Below, in pieces: positions 39,521-48,067 of a DNA stretch of 64,000 nt. Within the stretch, counting starts at the first letter, position 1. Every line of letters starts with the position of its first letter. The stretch is taken from contig NZ_NESK01000014.1 in assembly GCF_003063415.1 (NCBI RefSeq), forward strand, positions 34,089 to 98,088, in the 5' to 3' direction. Both the position numbers and the translations under genes were made by a program. The notes below the pieces were generated by a model. That model worked only from the letters and a program-made list of their open reading frames with translations. It was not told where the DNA came from and ran no database searches. Source of the DNA: Limnohabitans sp. 2KL-17. GTDB taxonomy: Bacteria; Pseudomonadota; Gammaproteobacteria; Burkholderiales; Burkholderiaceae_C.

Positions 39521-39528
39521 TTTTTTAA

Positions 39529-39572
39529 CCGATCCGATCCGATCAGCCATCCAGACCTTCTGGATGGCTGAT
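39529..39572 (+). repeat. CCGAT triplet repeat and 14-bp hairpin between dctP and dctQ
   Basis: CCGAT occurs three times in tandem (39529-39543). It is followed by a perfect 14-bp stem (39542-39555 with 39559-39572, loop CCT). There is no strong T-run after the stem. The position, 9 bp after the dctP stop to the first repeat, suits an mRNA-stabilising or partial-attenuation hairpin that keeps the binding protein more abundant than the permease. Confidence 0.6.
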
Positions 39573-39591
39573 TCATTTACGCGATACCCTT

Positions 39592-40215
39592 ATGCAAAAT
39601 CTATTGCTTTTCATTGACAAAATCAGCACATGGGTTGGCCAGTTTTTTTCCTGGCTGATCATGGCGCTGACTTTTTTGATTTCGTGGGAAGTATTTTCCC
39701 GCTATGTGCTGGACAATCCTCACCCCTGGGCTTTTGACGTGATGAGCATGATGTACGGCTCGCTCTTCATGATGGCGGGTGCCTACACCTTGTCCAAGAA
39801 CGGTCATGTGCGTGGCGATGTGCTTTATGGCTTTTTCCCGCCGCGTTTACAAGCTTGGCTGGATCTGACGCTCTACATTGTGTTTTTCATTCCTGGTGTG
39901 GTGGCGTTGGCTTATGCTGGCTACGGTTTTGCCGCCGAATCCTGGGCCATCAACGAGCATTCCAACATCACGGCCAACGGCCCACCGGTTTACCCTTTTA
40001 AAACCATCTTGCCCATTGCTGGCGCCTTTTTGCTGGCTCAGGGCTTGGTTGAAATCGTGCGATGCATTGTTTGTATCCAACAAGGCGAGTGGCCCAAGCG
40101 CGGTGATGACGTGGACGAGGTAGATGTCGAAAAACTCAAGGAAATGGTCAACGTCAAGGACGAAGACATCGCCAAGCTTGATGCATTGGTGACCGGCAAG
40201 GGAAATCACAAATGA
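39592..40215 (+). CDS. TRAP transporter small permease (DctQ type)
   Basis: 207 residues with four hydrophobic segments, including FFSWLIMALTFLISWEVFSRYVL and AWLDLTLYIVFFIPGVVALAY. The conserved motif SRYVLDNPHPWAFDV is typical of DctQ subunits. The C-terminal 45 residues are charged and cytoplasmic. It partners the large permease, with which it overlaps by 4 bp, in sodium-driven uptake of the ligand captured by the receptor gene upstream. Confidence 0.9.
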   Translation: MQNLLLFIDKISTWVGQFFSWLIMALTFLISWEVFSRYVLDNPHPWAFDVMSMMYGSLFMMAGAYTLSKNGHVRGDVLYGFFPPRLQAWLDLTLYIVFFIPGVVALAYAGYGFAAESWAINEHSNITANGPPVYPFKTILPIAGAFLLAQGLVEIVRCIVCIQQGEWPKRGDDVDEVDVEKLKEMVNVKDEDIAKLDALVTGKGNHK

Positions 40216-42167
40216 AAAAAGAAGTCTGGTTTGGCCTGACGATCATGGCCTTGGTCGTTTTGTCGGCCTTTGTTTTGTTGCCCGCACCTTCCGAGATGAG
40301 CAGTGGGCATCTGGGTTTGCTGATGCTGGCCTTGGTGGTGGTGGCGATCATGTTGGGTTTTCCCACTGCGTTCACCCTCATGGGCATGGGCATGATCTTC
40401 GCTTGGATCGCCTACCGTAGTCAGAACCCCGATCTGGCGATTCAGCAAACTCTGGACCTGATGGTCCAGCGTGCTTACTCCGTCATGTCCAACGACGTGC
40501 TGATCTCTATCCCGTTGTTTGTTTTCATGGGCTACCTCATTGAACGCGCCAACCTGATCGAAAAGCTGTTCAAGAGCATGCACCTGGCCATGGCCCGTGT
40601 GCCGGGCTCTCTGGCGGTGGCCACCATCGTGACCTGCGCTATTTTTGCAACCGCCACGGGCATTGTGGGTGCGGTGGTCACGCTCATGGGCTTGCTGGCC
40701 TTGCCCGCCATGCTGCGCGCTGGCTACAGCGTGCAACTTTCCGCAGGGGCCATCACGGCCGGTGGCTGTCTGGGTATTTTGATCCCGCCTTCGGTCATGT
40801 TGATCGTGTATGGCGCTACTGCCGGTGTGTCGGTGGTCAAGCTGTATGCGGGAGCATTTTTCCCGGGTGTGATGCTGGCTACCTTGTATGTACTGTACGT
40901 GGTGATTCTGGCCAAAATCAAGCCCCATATGGCACCGCCCATGTCGGCTGAAGACCGCATCGTGCCCCTGCCTGCATTTGCACAAGTGGTTTCCAAAGAC
41001 ATCAGCAACAACGTGTTGCCAGGTTTGATCGGTGCCCTCAAAGGCAAGCGCAATGCGGCTGTGCCCATGCGCGATTTGCTGAACCACTTGGCCATTGCAC
41101 TGCTGCCTGTTTTGGCAGTTGCTGCGATCATGGGCACCATTTATTTGAAGGTCACGGCCCCATTGCCTCCCGAGGTGGTGGAAGGTGTGGTGGCCATGGG
41201 CGGTGAGCTGGCTGACTCTGTTGATGATCAAAAAGAAGAGGACAGCGTCAGCGGCCTGGCTGAGCCCGAAGCCGATGGCTTGCAAACACCTCCAGGATCT
41301 TTTGAAACGGCCAAGGCCGCACCCGATGCGGTGACCGCTGAGCCAGCCAAAGAACAAGCTCCTGCTGTCGCCAGCGCTGTTGCTGAAGCCCCCGTGGCCG
41401 AAGCAGAGCGTCAGGCTGCACCGACCTCCTTCTGGGTGGGTTTGGCCAGTTGTGCCGTGGCCTTGGCCCTCTTCTATGCTTACTTCAGCTTTGCGCGGCT
41501 TGAAATTTTCAAGATGCTGCTGGGTTCATTTTTCCCCTTGGCCCTGATGATCCTGGCAGTACTCGGCACCATTGTGTTTGGCTTGGCCACACCGACCGAG
41601 GCGGCGGCCATGGGTTCGTTAGGGGGGTTGTTGCTGGCGGCCGCCTACCGTCGGCTGAACTATGTGGTGTTGCGCGAGTCGGTTTATCTGACCGCCAAAA
41701 CCAGTGCCATGGTGTGTTGGCTGTTTGTGGGCTCGAGCATTTTCTCGGCGGCGTTTGCGCTGTTGGGGGGGCAGGAGATCATCAACACCTGGGTGCTGGG
41801 CATGGACCTGACACCAGTGCAGTTCATGATCCTGGCTCAAGTGGTTATTTTCTTGCTGGGCTGGCCATTGGAGTGGACCGAGATCATCGTGATTTTTATG
41901 CCGATCTTCATTCCCTTGTTGCCGCACTTTGGCATCGACCCGCTGTTCTTCGGCTTGCTGGTGGCTTTGAATCTGCAGACCGCTTTTCTGAGCCCACCCG
42001 TCGCTATGGCCGCCTTCTACCTCAAGGGGGTCAGCCCACCGCATGTGACGCTGAACCAGATCTTTGCTGGCATGTTGCCTTTCATGGCGATCCAGGTTCT
42101 GGCGATTGTGTTGCTCTACATGTTCCCGGCGATTGGCTTGTGGCTACCTGAAGTACTTTACAAATAA
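40212..42167 (+). CDS. TRAP transporter large permease (DctM type) with inserted hydrophilic linker
   Basis: 651 residues, about 200 longer than most DctM proteins. The N-terminal part has the DctM motifs NDVLISIPLFVFMGYLIE and ITAGGCLGILIPPSVMLI. An insertion follows from about residue 240. It has two or so extra hydrophobic stretches and, at about 316-403, an acidic Ala/Pro/Glu-rich linker. The conserved region then resumes with GLATPTEAAAMGSLGGLL and FLSPPVAMAAFYLKG. The gene closes the TRAP module. Long DctM variants are known in Burkholderiales; what the insert does is unknown. Confidence 0.9.
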   Translation: MKKEVWFGLTIMALVVLSAFVLLPAPSEMSSGHLGLLMLALVVVAIMLGFPTAFTLMGMGMIFAWIAYRSQNPDLAIQQTLDLMVQRAYSVMSNDVLISIPLFVFMGYLIERANLIEKLFKSMHLAMARVPGSLAVATIVTCAIFATATGIVGAVVTLMGLLALPAMLRAGYSVQLSAGAITAGGCLGILIPPSVMLIVYGATAGVSVVKLYAGAFFPGVMLATLYVLYVVILAKIKPHMAPPMSAEDRIVPLPAFAQVVSKDISNNVLPGLIGALKGKRNAAVPMRDLLNHLAIALLPVLAVAAIMGTIYLKVTAPLPPEVVEGVVAMGGELADSVDDQKEEDSVSGLAEPEADGLQTPPGSFETAKAAPDAVTAEPAKEQAPAVASAVAEAPVAEAERQAAPTSFWVGLASCAVALALFYAYFSFARLEIFKMLLGSFFPLALMILAVLGTIVFGLATPTEAAAMGSLGGLLLAAAYRRLNYVVLRESVYLTAKTSAMVCWLFVGSSIFSAAFALLGGQEIINTWVLGMDLTPVQFMILAQVVIFLLGWPLEWTEIIVIFMPIFIPLLPHFGIDPLFFGLLVALNLQTAFLSPPVAMAAFYLKGVSPPHVTLNQIFAGMLPFMAIQVLAIVLLYMFPAIGLWLPEVLYK

Positions 42168-42181
42168 AAAAACAAAGGTGA

Positions 42182-42230
42182 GCCAACACACACAACGCAT
42201 TGATTCTGTGTGTGTTGGCCCTTTTGTTGT
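42182..42230 (+). terminator. rho-independent terminator after TRAP operon
   Basis: GCCAACACACAC (42182-42193) pairs perfectly with GTGTGTGTTGGC (42208-42219) across a 14-base loop, with an A-rich run before and CCCTTTTGTTGT after. It ends the TRAP transcript and so separates it from the formate dehydrogenase genes that follow. Confidence 0.75.
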
Positions 42231-42383
42231 GACTTTGTACTCTTTAGGAGTCACCAGCTTGACTCTGATCATGGCGAAGTAAGGGTTTTCCGCTTGAGGC
42301 GAATCCTTTGAGCCGTTACCATGACCTGTGCAGCGACTTGCCTACGCTGGCGTTCTGCTTGTGAATCACTTAATGGAGTCTTT

Positions 42384-42590
42384 ATGTCTTCCAAAACAAC
42401 TTCCCTTTCGCGTCGTGGCCTGTTTTCGGGTGCTGCCACCGTGGGTGCTGTGGCCGCAGTTACTGCTGCGCTGCCCGGTGTGGTCAAGTCGATTGCACCC
42501 ACCACTGCAGCCTTGCCCAAACCCACGCGGGGTGGTGGGTACACCCTGAGCGAGCACGTTCAGCAGTATTACAAGACCACCCGCGTCTGA
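42384..42590 (+). CDS. formate dehydrogenase region small Tat-signal protein
   Basis: 68 residues from ATG 42384 with TGGAG upstream. The N-terminus SLSRRGLFSGAATVGAVAAV is a twin-arginine signal, and the short mature part ends KPTRGGGYTLSEHVQQYYKT. It matches the small Tat-target proteins regularly encoded just before membrane-bound formate dehydrogenases in Burkholderiales. Its role is unknown, possibly in assembly or export. Confidence 0.82.
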   Translation: MSSKTTSLSRRGLFSGAATVGAVAAVTAALPGVVKSIAPTTAALPKPTRGGGYTLSEHVQQYYKTTRV

Positions 42591-42639
42591 TCCTGCTTTT
42601 GTTTTCATCCCTTTTCATCCCTCCCAACTGGAGCCTTCC

Positions 42640-45600
42640 ATGTTGCTGACCAAAAAACAAACCGGCACTGCCGGCGCTGCATCCTCTCCGTTCATCCACA
42701 GCTTGCGCCGTGGTTTGTCGCAGGCGTTGCCCACATTGGACCGACGCAGTTTTCTGCGCCGTTCAGGTTTGGGCGTTGGCGTTGGTCTGGCTGCATCCCA
42801 GCTGAGCCTGGTGCAAAAAGCCCAGGCAGCCACTGGCTTGGCCAACATCGGTGCGGGCAAGGTCGAAGTCAAACGCACTGTGTGCACCCACTGTTCGGTC
42901 GGGTGCGCGGTCGATGCGGTGGTCGAGAACGGTGTCTGGGTACGCCAGGAGGCGGTTTTTGATTCGCCCATCAACCTGGGCGCCCACTGCGCCAAGGGTG
43001 CAGCCCTGCGTGAGCATGGTCATGGCGAGTACCGCTTGCGTTATCCGATGAAACTGGTCAAGGGCAAATACGAACGCATCAGCTGGGACACGGCCCTGAC
43101 CGAAATCAGCGCCAAGATGCTGGAGCTCAAAAAAGCCAGCGGCCCCGACAGCGTCTACTTCATTGGGTCTTCCAAACACAACAACGAGCAAGCGTATTTG
43201 CTGCGCAAGTTTGTCAGCTTCTGGGGCACCAACAACTGCGACCACCAGGCCCGTATTTGCCACTCCACCACCGTTGCGGGTGTGGCCAATACCTGGGGTT
43301 ATGGCGCCATGACCAATTCGTACAACGACATGCAAAACAGCAAAGTCGCGTTGTACATCGGCTCCAACGCCGCCGAAGCCCACCCCGTGTCCATGCTGCA
43401 CATGCTGCATGCCAAGGAGAACGGTTGCAAGATGATCGTGGTCGATCCACGCTTCACGCGCACAGCGGCCAAGGCGGACGAGTTCGTGCGAATCCGTTCC
43501 GGCACCGACATCCCTTTCCTTTTTGGCTTGCTGTACCACATCTTCAAAAATGGCTGGGAAGACAAAAAATACATCAACGACCGTGTGTATGGCATGGAAG
43601 CCATCAAGGCCGATGTGGTGGCCAAGTGGACGCCCGACAAGGTCGAGGAAGCCTGCGGCGTCAAAGAAGACCAGATGTTCAAGGTCGCCAAAATGCTGCA
43701 CGACCACAACCCGGGCACCATTGTCTGGTGCATGGGCCAGACCCAGCACACCATTGGCAATGCCATCGTGCGCGCCTCGTGCATCTTGCAACTGGCCTTG
43801 GGCAACGTCGGCAAGTCCGGCGGCGGTACCAACATTTTCCGCGGCCATGACAACGTCCAAGGCGCCACCGATGTGGGCCCCAACCCCGATTCGCTGCCCG
43901 GTTACTACGGCCTGGCCGAAGGCTCCTGGAAGCATTTCGCCAGCACCTGGGGTGTGGATTTCGAGTGGATCAAGAAGCAATTCGCCAGCCCCGCCATGAT
44001 GGGCAAGAATGGCATCACCGTCTCCCGCTGGATTGACGGTGTGCTCGAGAACAACGAGCTGATCGACCAGGACAGCAACCTTCGCGGTGTCTTTTATTGG
44101 GGCCATGCCCCCAACTCGCAAACCCGTGGCCTCGACATGAAGCGCGCCATGGACAAGCTCGATTTGTTGGTGGTGGTAGATCCGTATCCATCGGCAACTG
44201 CTGCCATGGCCGCGATGCCCGGCAAGGCCGAAGACCTGAACCCCAACCGCGCCGTGTACCTGTTGCCCGCTGCCACCCAGTTTGAAACCAGTGGCTCCTG
44301 CACGGCATCCAACCGCTCCTTGCAGTGGCGCGAGAAGGTCATCGACCCCTTGTGGGAGAGCCGCTCAGACCACATGATCATGCACCAGTTGGCTGAGAAG
44401 CTTGGCTTTGCGAAAGAGTTGAGCAAGAACTACAAAATGCAAAAGATCAAGGGCCTGGAAGAACCTGTGCCCGAGGATATCCTGCGCGAAATCAACAAGT
44501 GTGTCTGGACCATCGGCTACACAGGGCAAAGCCCTGAGCGGCTCAAGGCGCACATGAAGAACATGCAATTGTTCGACGTGAAAACCCTCAAGGCCAAAGG
44601 CGGCAAAGACAAGGAAACCGGCTACGACTTCACGGGTGATTATTTCGGCCTGCCATGGCCTTGCTACGGCACGCCCGAACTCAAGCACCCGGGCTCTCCC
44701 AACCTGTACGACACCTCCAAGCACGTCATGGAGGGCGGTGGTAACTTCCGCGCCAACTTCGGTGTGGAGCGTGAAGGCAAGAGCCTGCTGGCCGAAGATG
44801 GCTCGCATTCTCTGGGCGCCGATATCACCACGGGCTACCCCGAACTCGACCACATCCTGCTGAAAAAACTGGGCTGGTGGGATGAGTTGAGCGAAGCTGA
44901 AAAAGCCAAGGCCGAAGGCAAGAACTGGAAGACCGACTCGTCGGGCGGCATGATTCGCGTTTTCATGAAAGGCCACGGTTGTCACCCGTTTGGCAACGCC
45001 AAGGCACGTGCTGTGGTTTGGAACTTCCCTGACCCGATTCCGCAGCACCGCGAACCTTTGTACGGTACGCGGCCAGACCTCATGGCCAAGTACCCCACGC
45101 ACGACGACAGAAAAGCTTTCTGGCGACTGCCCACCCTGTTCAAAACCGTGCAGGACAAGAACATCGCCGACAAGGTGCATGAGAAGTACCCGCTGATCCT
45201 GACTTCGGGTCGTCTGGTCGAGTACGAAGGTGGGGGCGAAGAAACCCGATCCAACCCTTGGCTGGCCGAGTTGCAGCAAGAGGCTTATGTCGAGATCAAC
45301 CCCAAGACGGCGGCCGATCGCGGTGTGCGCGACGGTGACCGGGTCTGGTTGTTGGGTGCCACAGGCGCACGTCTGAACGTGCAAGCCCTGGTGACCGAAC
45401 GCGTGGACACCGGCACGGTGTGGATGCCCTTCCACTTTTCGGGTCGTTGGCAAGGTGCCGACATGCTGGCGCATTACCCCAAAGGGGCCGCGCCCATTGT
45501 TCGCGGCGAGGCGGTCAATACCGCCACCACCTATGGTTATGACAGCGTCACCATGATGCAAGAGTCAAAGACCACCGTCTGCAACATCGAAAAAGCCTAA
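42640..45600 (+). CDS. membrane-bound formate dehydrogenase, molybdenum alpha subunit
   Basis: 986 residues. A Tat signal (DRRSFLRRSGLGVGVGL) at about 35-65 sends it to the periplasm with its cofactor. Cys82, Cys85, Cys89 and Cys117 bind a 4Fe-4S cluster. The catalytic Cys207-His208 in DHQARICHST replaces the selenocysteine of E. coli FdnG. Mo-bisMGD binding elements include IGSSKHNNEQAYLLRKF and the C-terminal PLILTSGRLVEYEGGG block. It oxidises formate and sends electrons through the beta and cytochrome b subunits to quinone. Confidence 0.94.
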   Translation: MLLTKKQTGTAGAASSPFIHSLRRGLSQALPTLDRRSFLRRSGLGVGVGLAASQLSLVQKAQAATGLANIGAGKVEVKRTVCTHCSVGCAVDAVVENGVWVRQEAVFDSPINLGAHCAKGAALREHGHGEYRLRYPMKLVKGKYERISWDTALTEISAKMLELKKASGPDSVYFIGSSKHNNEQAYLLRKFVSFWGTNNCDHQARICHSTTVAGVANTWGYGAMTNSYNDMQNSKVALYIGSNAAEAHPVSMLHMLHAKENGCKMIVVDPRFTRTAAKADEFVRIRSGTDIPFLFGLLYHIFKNGWEDKKYINDRVYGMEAIKADVVAKWTPDKVEEACGVKEDQMFKVAKMLHDHNPGTIVWCMGQTQHTIGNAIVRASCILQLALGNVGKSGGGTNIFRGHDNVQGATDVGPNPDSLPGYYGLAEGSWKHFASTWGVDFEWIKKQFASPAMMGKNGITVSRWIDGVLENNELIDQDSNLRGVFYWGHAPNSQTRGLDMKRAMDKLDLLVVVDPYPSATAAMAAMPGKAEDLNPNRAVYLLPAATQFETSGSCTASNRSLQWREKVIDPLWESRSDHMIMHQLAEKLGFAKELSKNYKMQKIKGLEEPVPEDILREINKCVWTIGYTGQSPERLKAHMKNMQLFDVKTLKAKGGKDKETGYDFTGDYFGLPWPCYGTPELKHPGSPNLYDTSKHVMEGGGNFRANFGVEREGKSLLAEDGSHSLGADITTGYPELDHILLKKLGWWDELSEAEKAKAEGKNWKTDSSGGMIRVFMKGHGCHPFGNAKARAVVWNFPDPIPQHREPLYGTRPDLMAKYPTHDDRKAFWRLPTLFKTVQDKNIADKVHEKYPLILTSGRLVEYEGGGEETRSNPWLAELQQEAYVEINPKTAADRGVRDGDRVWLLGATGARLNVQALVTERVDTGTVWMPFHFSGRWQGADMLAHYPKGAAPIVRGEAVNTATTYGYDSVTMMQESKTTVCNIEKA

Positions 45601-45618
45601 GCGCTCAAGGAGAAAACG

Positions 45619-46221
45619 ATGGCACGAATGAAATTCATCTGCGATGCAGAGCGCTGTATCGAATGCAACGGCTGCGTCACTGCCTGCAAAAACGAACATG
45701 AAGTCCCTTGGGGTGTGAACCGCCGCCGTGTGGTCACCCTGAACGACGGTGTTCCAGGAGAAAAATCGATCTCGGTGGCTTGCATGCATTGCTCGGACGC
45801 ACCTTGCATGGCAGTTTGCCCCGTCAATTGTTTTTACAAAACCGACGAAGGTGTGGTTCTGCACGACAAGGACATTTGCATTGGCTGTGGCTACTGCTCT
45901 TATGCCTGCCCGTTTGGCGCGCCACAATTCCCCTCGCAAGGCACGTTTGGTGTGCGCGGCAAGATGGACAAGTGCACCTTCTGTGCCGGTGGCCCAGAGG
46001 AACACGGCAGCCAGGCAGAGTTCGACAAGTACGGACGCAACCGTCTGGCCGAAGGCAAGCTGCCTGCCTGCGCCGAAATGTGCTCTACCAAAGCCCTGCT
46101 CGCTGGTGACGGCGATGTGGTGGCCGACATCCTGCGTGGCCGAGTGGTTCAGCGCGGCAAGGGTGCCGAGGTCTGGGGCTGGGGCACCGCCTACGGCAAC
46201 CAAACCAAGCAAGGAGCCTGA
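45619..46221 (+). CDS. formate dehydrogenase iron-sulfur beta subunit
   Basis: 200 residues with ferredoxin motifs for about four 4Fe-4S clusters: CIECNGCVTAC (Cys13, 16, 19, 23), CMHCSDAPCMAVCP, CIGCGYCSYACP and CTFC with a final CAEMC. It relays electrons from the alpha subunit to the cytochrome b subunit. It lacks the long C-terminal membrane helix of E. coli FdnH, as in the FDH3-type beta subunits. It starts 18 bp after the alpha gene. Confidence 0.92.
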   Translation: MARMKFICDAERCIECNGCVTACKNEHEVPWGVNRRRVVTLNDGVPGEKSISVACMHCSDAPCMAVCPVNCFYKTDEGVVLHDKDICIGCGYCSYACPFGAPQFPSQGTFGVRGKMDKCTFCAGGPEEHGSQAEFDKYGRNRLAEGKLPACAEMCSTKALLAGDGDVVADILRGRVVQRGKGAEVWGWGTAYGNQTKQGA

Positions 46222-46223
46222 GC

Positions 46224-46448
46224 ATGAAAACAGCTTTCCTCATTTGCAGCGTGGCCTTGCTGGCAGCTTGTGGCGAAAAGGCGCAAGACACACTGGGCCA
46301 CCGCACCGACAAGCCTGTTCAAAATGGAACAGGCGTTGCCGCCTTCACCGATCCCGGCTGGAAAGCCGGTGACAAAGACGGGTGGTCCAACCACCTCAAG
46401 GCCCGTGCCACTTACGGCATGAACGACCACGTCCGCGCGCCCAAGTGA
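46224..46448 (+). CDS. small putative lipoprotein in formate dehydrogenase operon
   Basis: 74 residues with a lipobox LLAAC (Cys16) after a short hydrophobic segment, predicting a lipid-anchored periplasmic protein. The mature part is GEKAQDTLGHRTDKPVQNG followed by a Trp-containing tail. It starts 2 bp after the beta subunit and precedes the cytochrome b gene, so it is very likely cotranscribed. I know of no assigned function; a link to assembly is inferred from position. Confidence 0.75.
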   Translation: MKTAFLICSVALLAACGEKAQDTLGHRTDKPVQNGTGVAAFTDPGWKAGDKDGWSNHLKARATYGMNDHVRAPK

Positions 46449-46465
46449 GCGCCAAGGAGAAGTTC

Positions 46466-47644
46466 ATGCGTCGCTTCTTACTGACTTTCGGGCTGGCGCT
46501 TGCTGCGCTGGGTGTGGCTGCTCAGACGCCGCCTCCGGTCGCACCTGCAGCAGTTGCTGCTCCGGCTGAAACTGCCATGGGCGTGAAAAGCGCCAACATC
46601 TTTCAGATCGCGCCGGGTGCCGATGCCGATCCGAAATACAAAGACCAAAGCAATGCCGAGCGGGGCCAGGTCCAGCCTGGTAACAACGCGCCCATGTGGC
46701 GTGCCGTGGGGCAAGGCGTGACGGGTTACATCAGCCTGCCCAAAAGTCAGGCACCGGAAGCAGGCAACCTGATCCAGCCTTTTGTTCAATACCCCGGCTC
46801 GCGCCTGGCCTCGGCCGGTGAATCTTGGCGCCAGGTGCGAAACAACATCATCATTCCCTGTGGTGCAGCCTTGTTGCTGATTGCGATTGGTGCCATGGCC
46901 CTGTTTTACATGAGCAAGGGAACGATGGAATTGCATGGGCAGGAAACCGGACGCAAGATCGAACGATTCACCCCATTCGAGCGCTCGGCCCACTGGTCCA
47001 ACGCGATCGCTTTTTGTGCCCTGGCTATTTCGGGCATTGTCATGGCCTATGGCAAATACTTCTTGTTGCCCATCATGGGCGCTACCTTGTTTGGATGGCT
47101 GACCTATGCACTGAAAAACCTGCACAACTTTGCAGGTCCCTTGTTTGCGGTGTCCCTGGTCGTGGTGTTTGTCACCTTCCTGAAAGACAACATGCCCAGC
47201 AAGGAAGACTGGGTCTGGCTGCTCAAGGGCGGTGGTCTCTTATCTGGTGAAGAGGTGCCCTCGCACCGATTCAATGCCGGCGAGAAAGTGGTGTTCTGGG
47301 GCGGCGTGCTGTTCCTCGGCGTGATCGTGGTGGCATCGGGCTTAGTGCTTGACATGCTCATCCCAGGTCTGATTTATGAGCGCAGCACCATGCAGATCGC
47401 CAACATGGTTCATGGTGTGGCCACCTTGTTCATGATGGCCATGTTCATCGGACATATTTACATGGGCACCATCGGCATGCGCGGTGCCTACAAGGCCATG
47501 CGTGAAGGTTACGTCGACGAGACTTGGGCCAAAGAGCACCACGAGCTCTGGTACGACGACATCAAGGCTGGCAAGATCCCCACCCAGCGTTCTGTGCCAG
47601 CTGCTGCGGCACCCACTTCATCTGCTTCAACGGCTTCAGTTTGA
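46466..47644 (+). CDS. formate dehydrogenase cytochrome b (gamma) subunit
   Basis: 392 residues from ATG 46466, with AAGGAG upstream. A signal peptide and a periplasmic Ala/Pro-rich region come first. Then there is a four-helix cytochrome b domain with haem-ligand histidines in FERSAHWSNAIAFCAL, LKNLHNFAGPLFAV and NMVHGVATLFMMAMFIGHIY. The C-terminus is Ala/Ser/Thr-rich. It anchors the dehydrogenase and reduces quinone. It is longer than E. coli FdnI because of the N-terminal extension. Confidence 0.9.
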   Translation: MRRFLLTFGLALAALGVAAQTPPPVAPAAVAAPAETAMGVKSANIFQIAPGADADPKYKDQSNAERGQVQPGNNAPMWRAVGQGVTGYISLPKSQAPEAGNLIQPFVQYPGSRLASAGESWRQVRNNIIIPCGAALLLIAIGAMALFYMSKGTMELHGQETGRKIERFTPFERSAHWSNAIAFCALAISGIVMAYGKYFLLPIMGATLFGWLTYALKNLHNFAGPLFAVSLVVVFVTFLKDNMPSKEDWVWLLKGGGLLSGEEVPSHRFNAGEKVVFWGGVLFLGVIVVASGLVLDMLIPGLIYERSTMQIANMVHGVATLFMMAMFIGHIYMGTIGMRGAYKAMREGYVDETWAKEHHELWYDDIKAGKIPTQRSVPAAAAPTSSASTASV

Positions 47645-47658
47645 GCCAGGAGAAACCC

Positions 47659-47997
47659 ATGAAAAAATACCTGCTTGCTGCGTCTTTACTGGCTGTCAGC
47701 TTGAGCGCCGCAGCCAAACTGCCGGCCCTCAGTGAAGAGGCCAAGGCCAAAGCGGCCGAGGCAGCTGCCAAAACAGCGCACGGCAACAAAGTGGCTGACT
47801 TTCAATTGTGCAAATCGCGCGAGAAAGTAGCTGCCCACTATTACAAAACTCAGGGCAAAGGCAAGGCCTCGCCCACAGCCACGCCTGCTTGCACCGACCC
47901 TGGTGCTTACAAGCCTGCAGAACAAACGGCTGCTGCACCTGCAGCGCCCGCACCTGCAGCGGGCAAGCCTGCCGCTGCACCTGCCAAAAAAGGCTGA
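47659..47997 (+). CDS. small periplasmic protein, Ala/Pro/Lys-rich
   Basis: 112 residues from ATG 47659 with CAGGAG before it. A signal peptide (cleavage near LSAAAK) precedes a conserved-looking core FQLCKSREKVAAHYYKTQGK with two cysteines in the mature part, and a low-complexity tail of Ala, Pro and Lys. It is the last gene of the formate dehydrogenase operon, 14 bp after the cytochrome b gene. The function is not known. Confidence 0.7.
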   Translation: MKKYLLAASLLAVSLSAAAKLPALSEEAKAKAAEAAAKTAHGNKVADFQLCKSREKVAAHYYKTQGKGKASPTATPACTDPGAYKPAEQTAAAPAAPAPAAGKPAAAPAKKG

Positions 47998-48010
47998 TCG
48001 CCTTTTTGCA

Positions 48011-48050
48011 CGTTACCGAAAGTCCCCCGTCGGTAACGGCGGGGGACTTT
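48011..48050 (+). promoter_or_regulatory. overlapping alternative stems before fdhD
   Basis: CGTTACCGA (48011-48019) pairs exactly with TCGGTAACG (48030-48038), and AAAGTCCCCCG (48019-48029) pairs exactly with CGGGGGACTTT (48040-48050). The two stems interleave, so they exclude each other or form a pseudoknot. The second has a terminator look (A-run before, TTTT after). It lies between the formate dehydrogenase operon and fdhD. Confidence 0.65.
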
Positions 48051-48067
48051 TACGTTAGGCTCACGCC

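Noticed and set aside
42640..45600. Selenocysteine in the formate dehydrogenase
   Set aside because: The catalytic position is an ordinary Cys codon (Cys207) and no in-frame TGA occurs; the same holds for FdsA Cys372.
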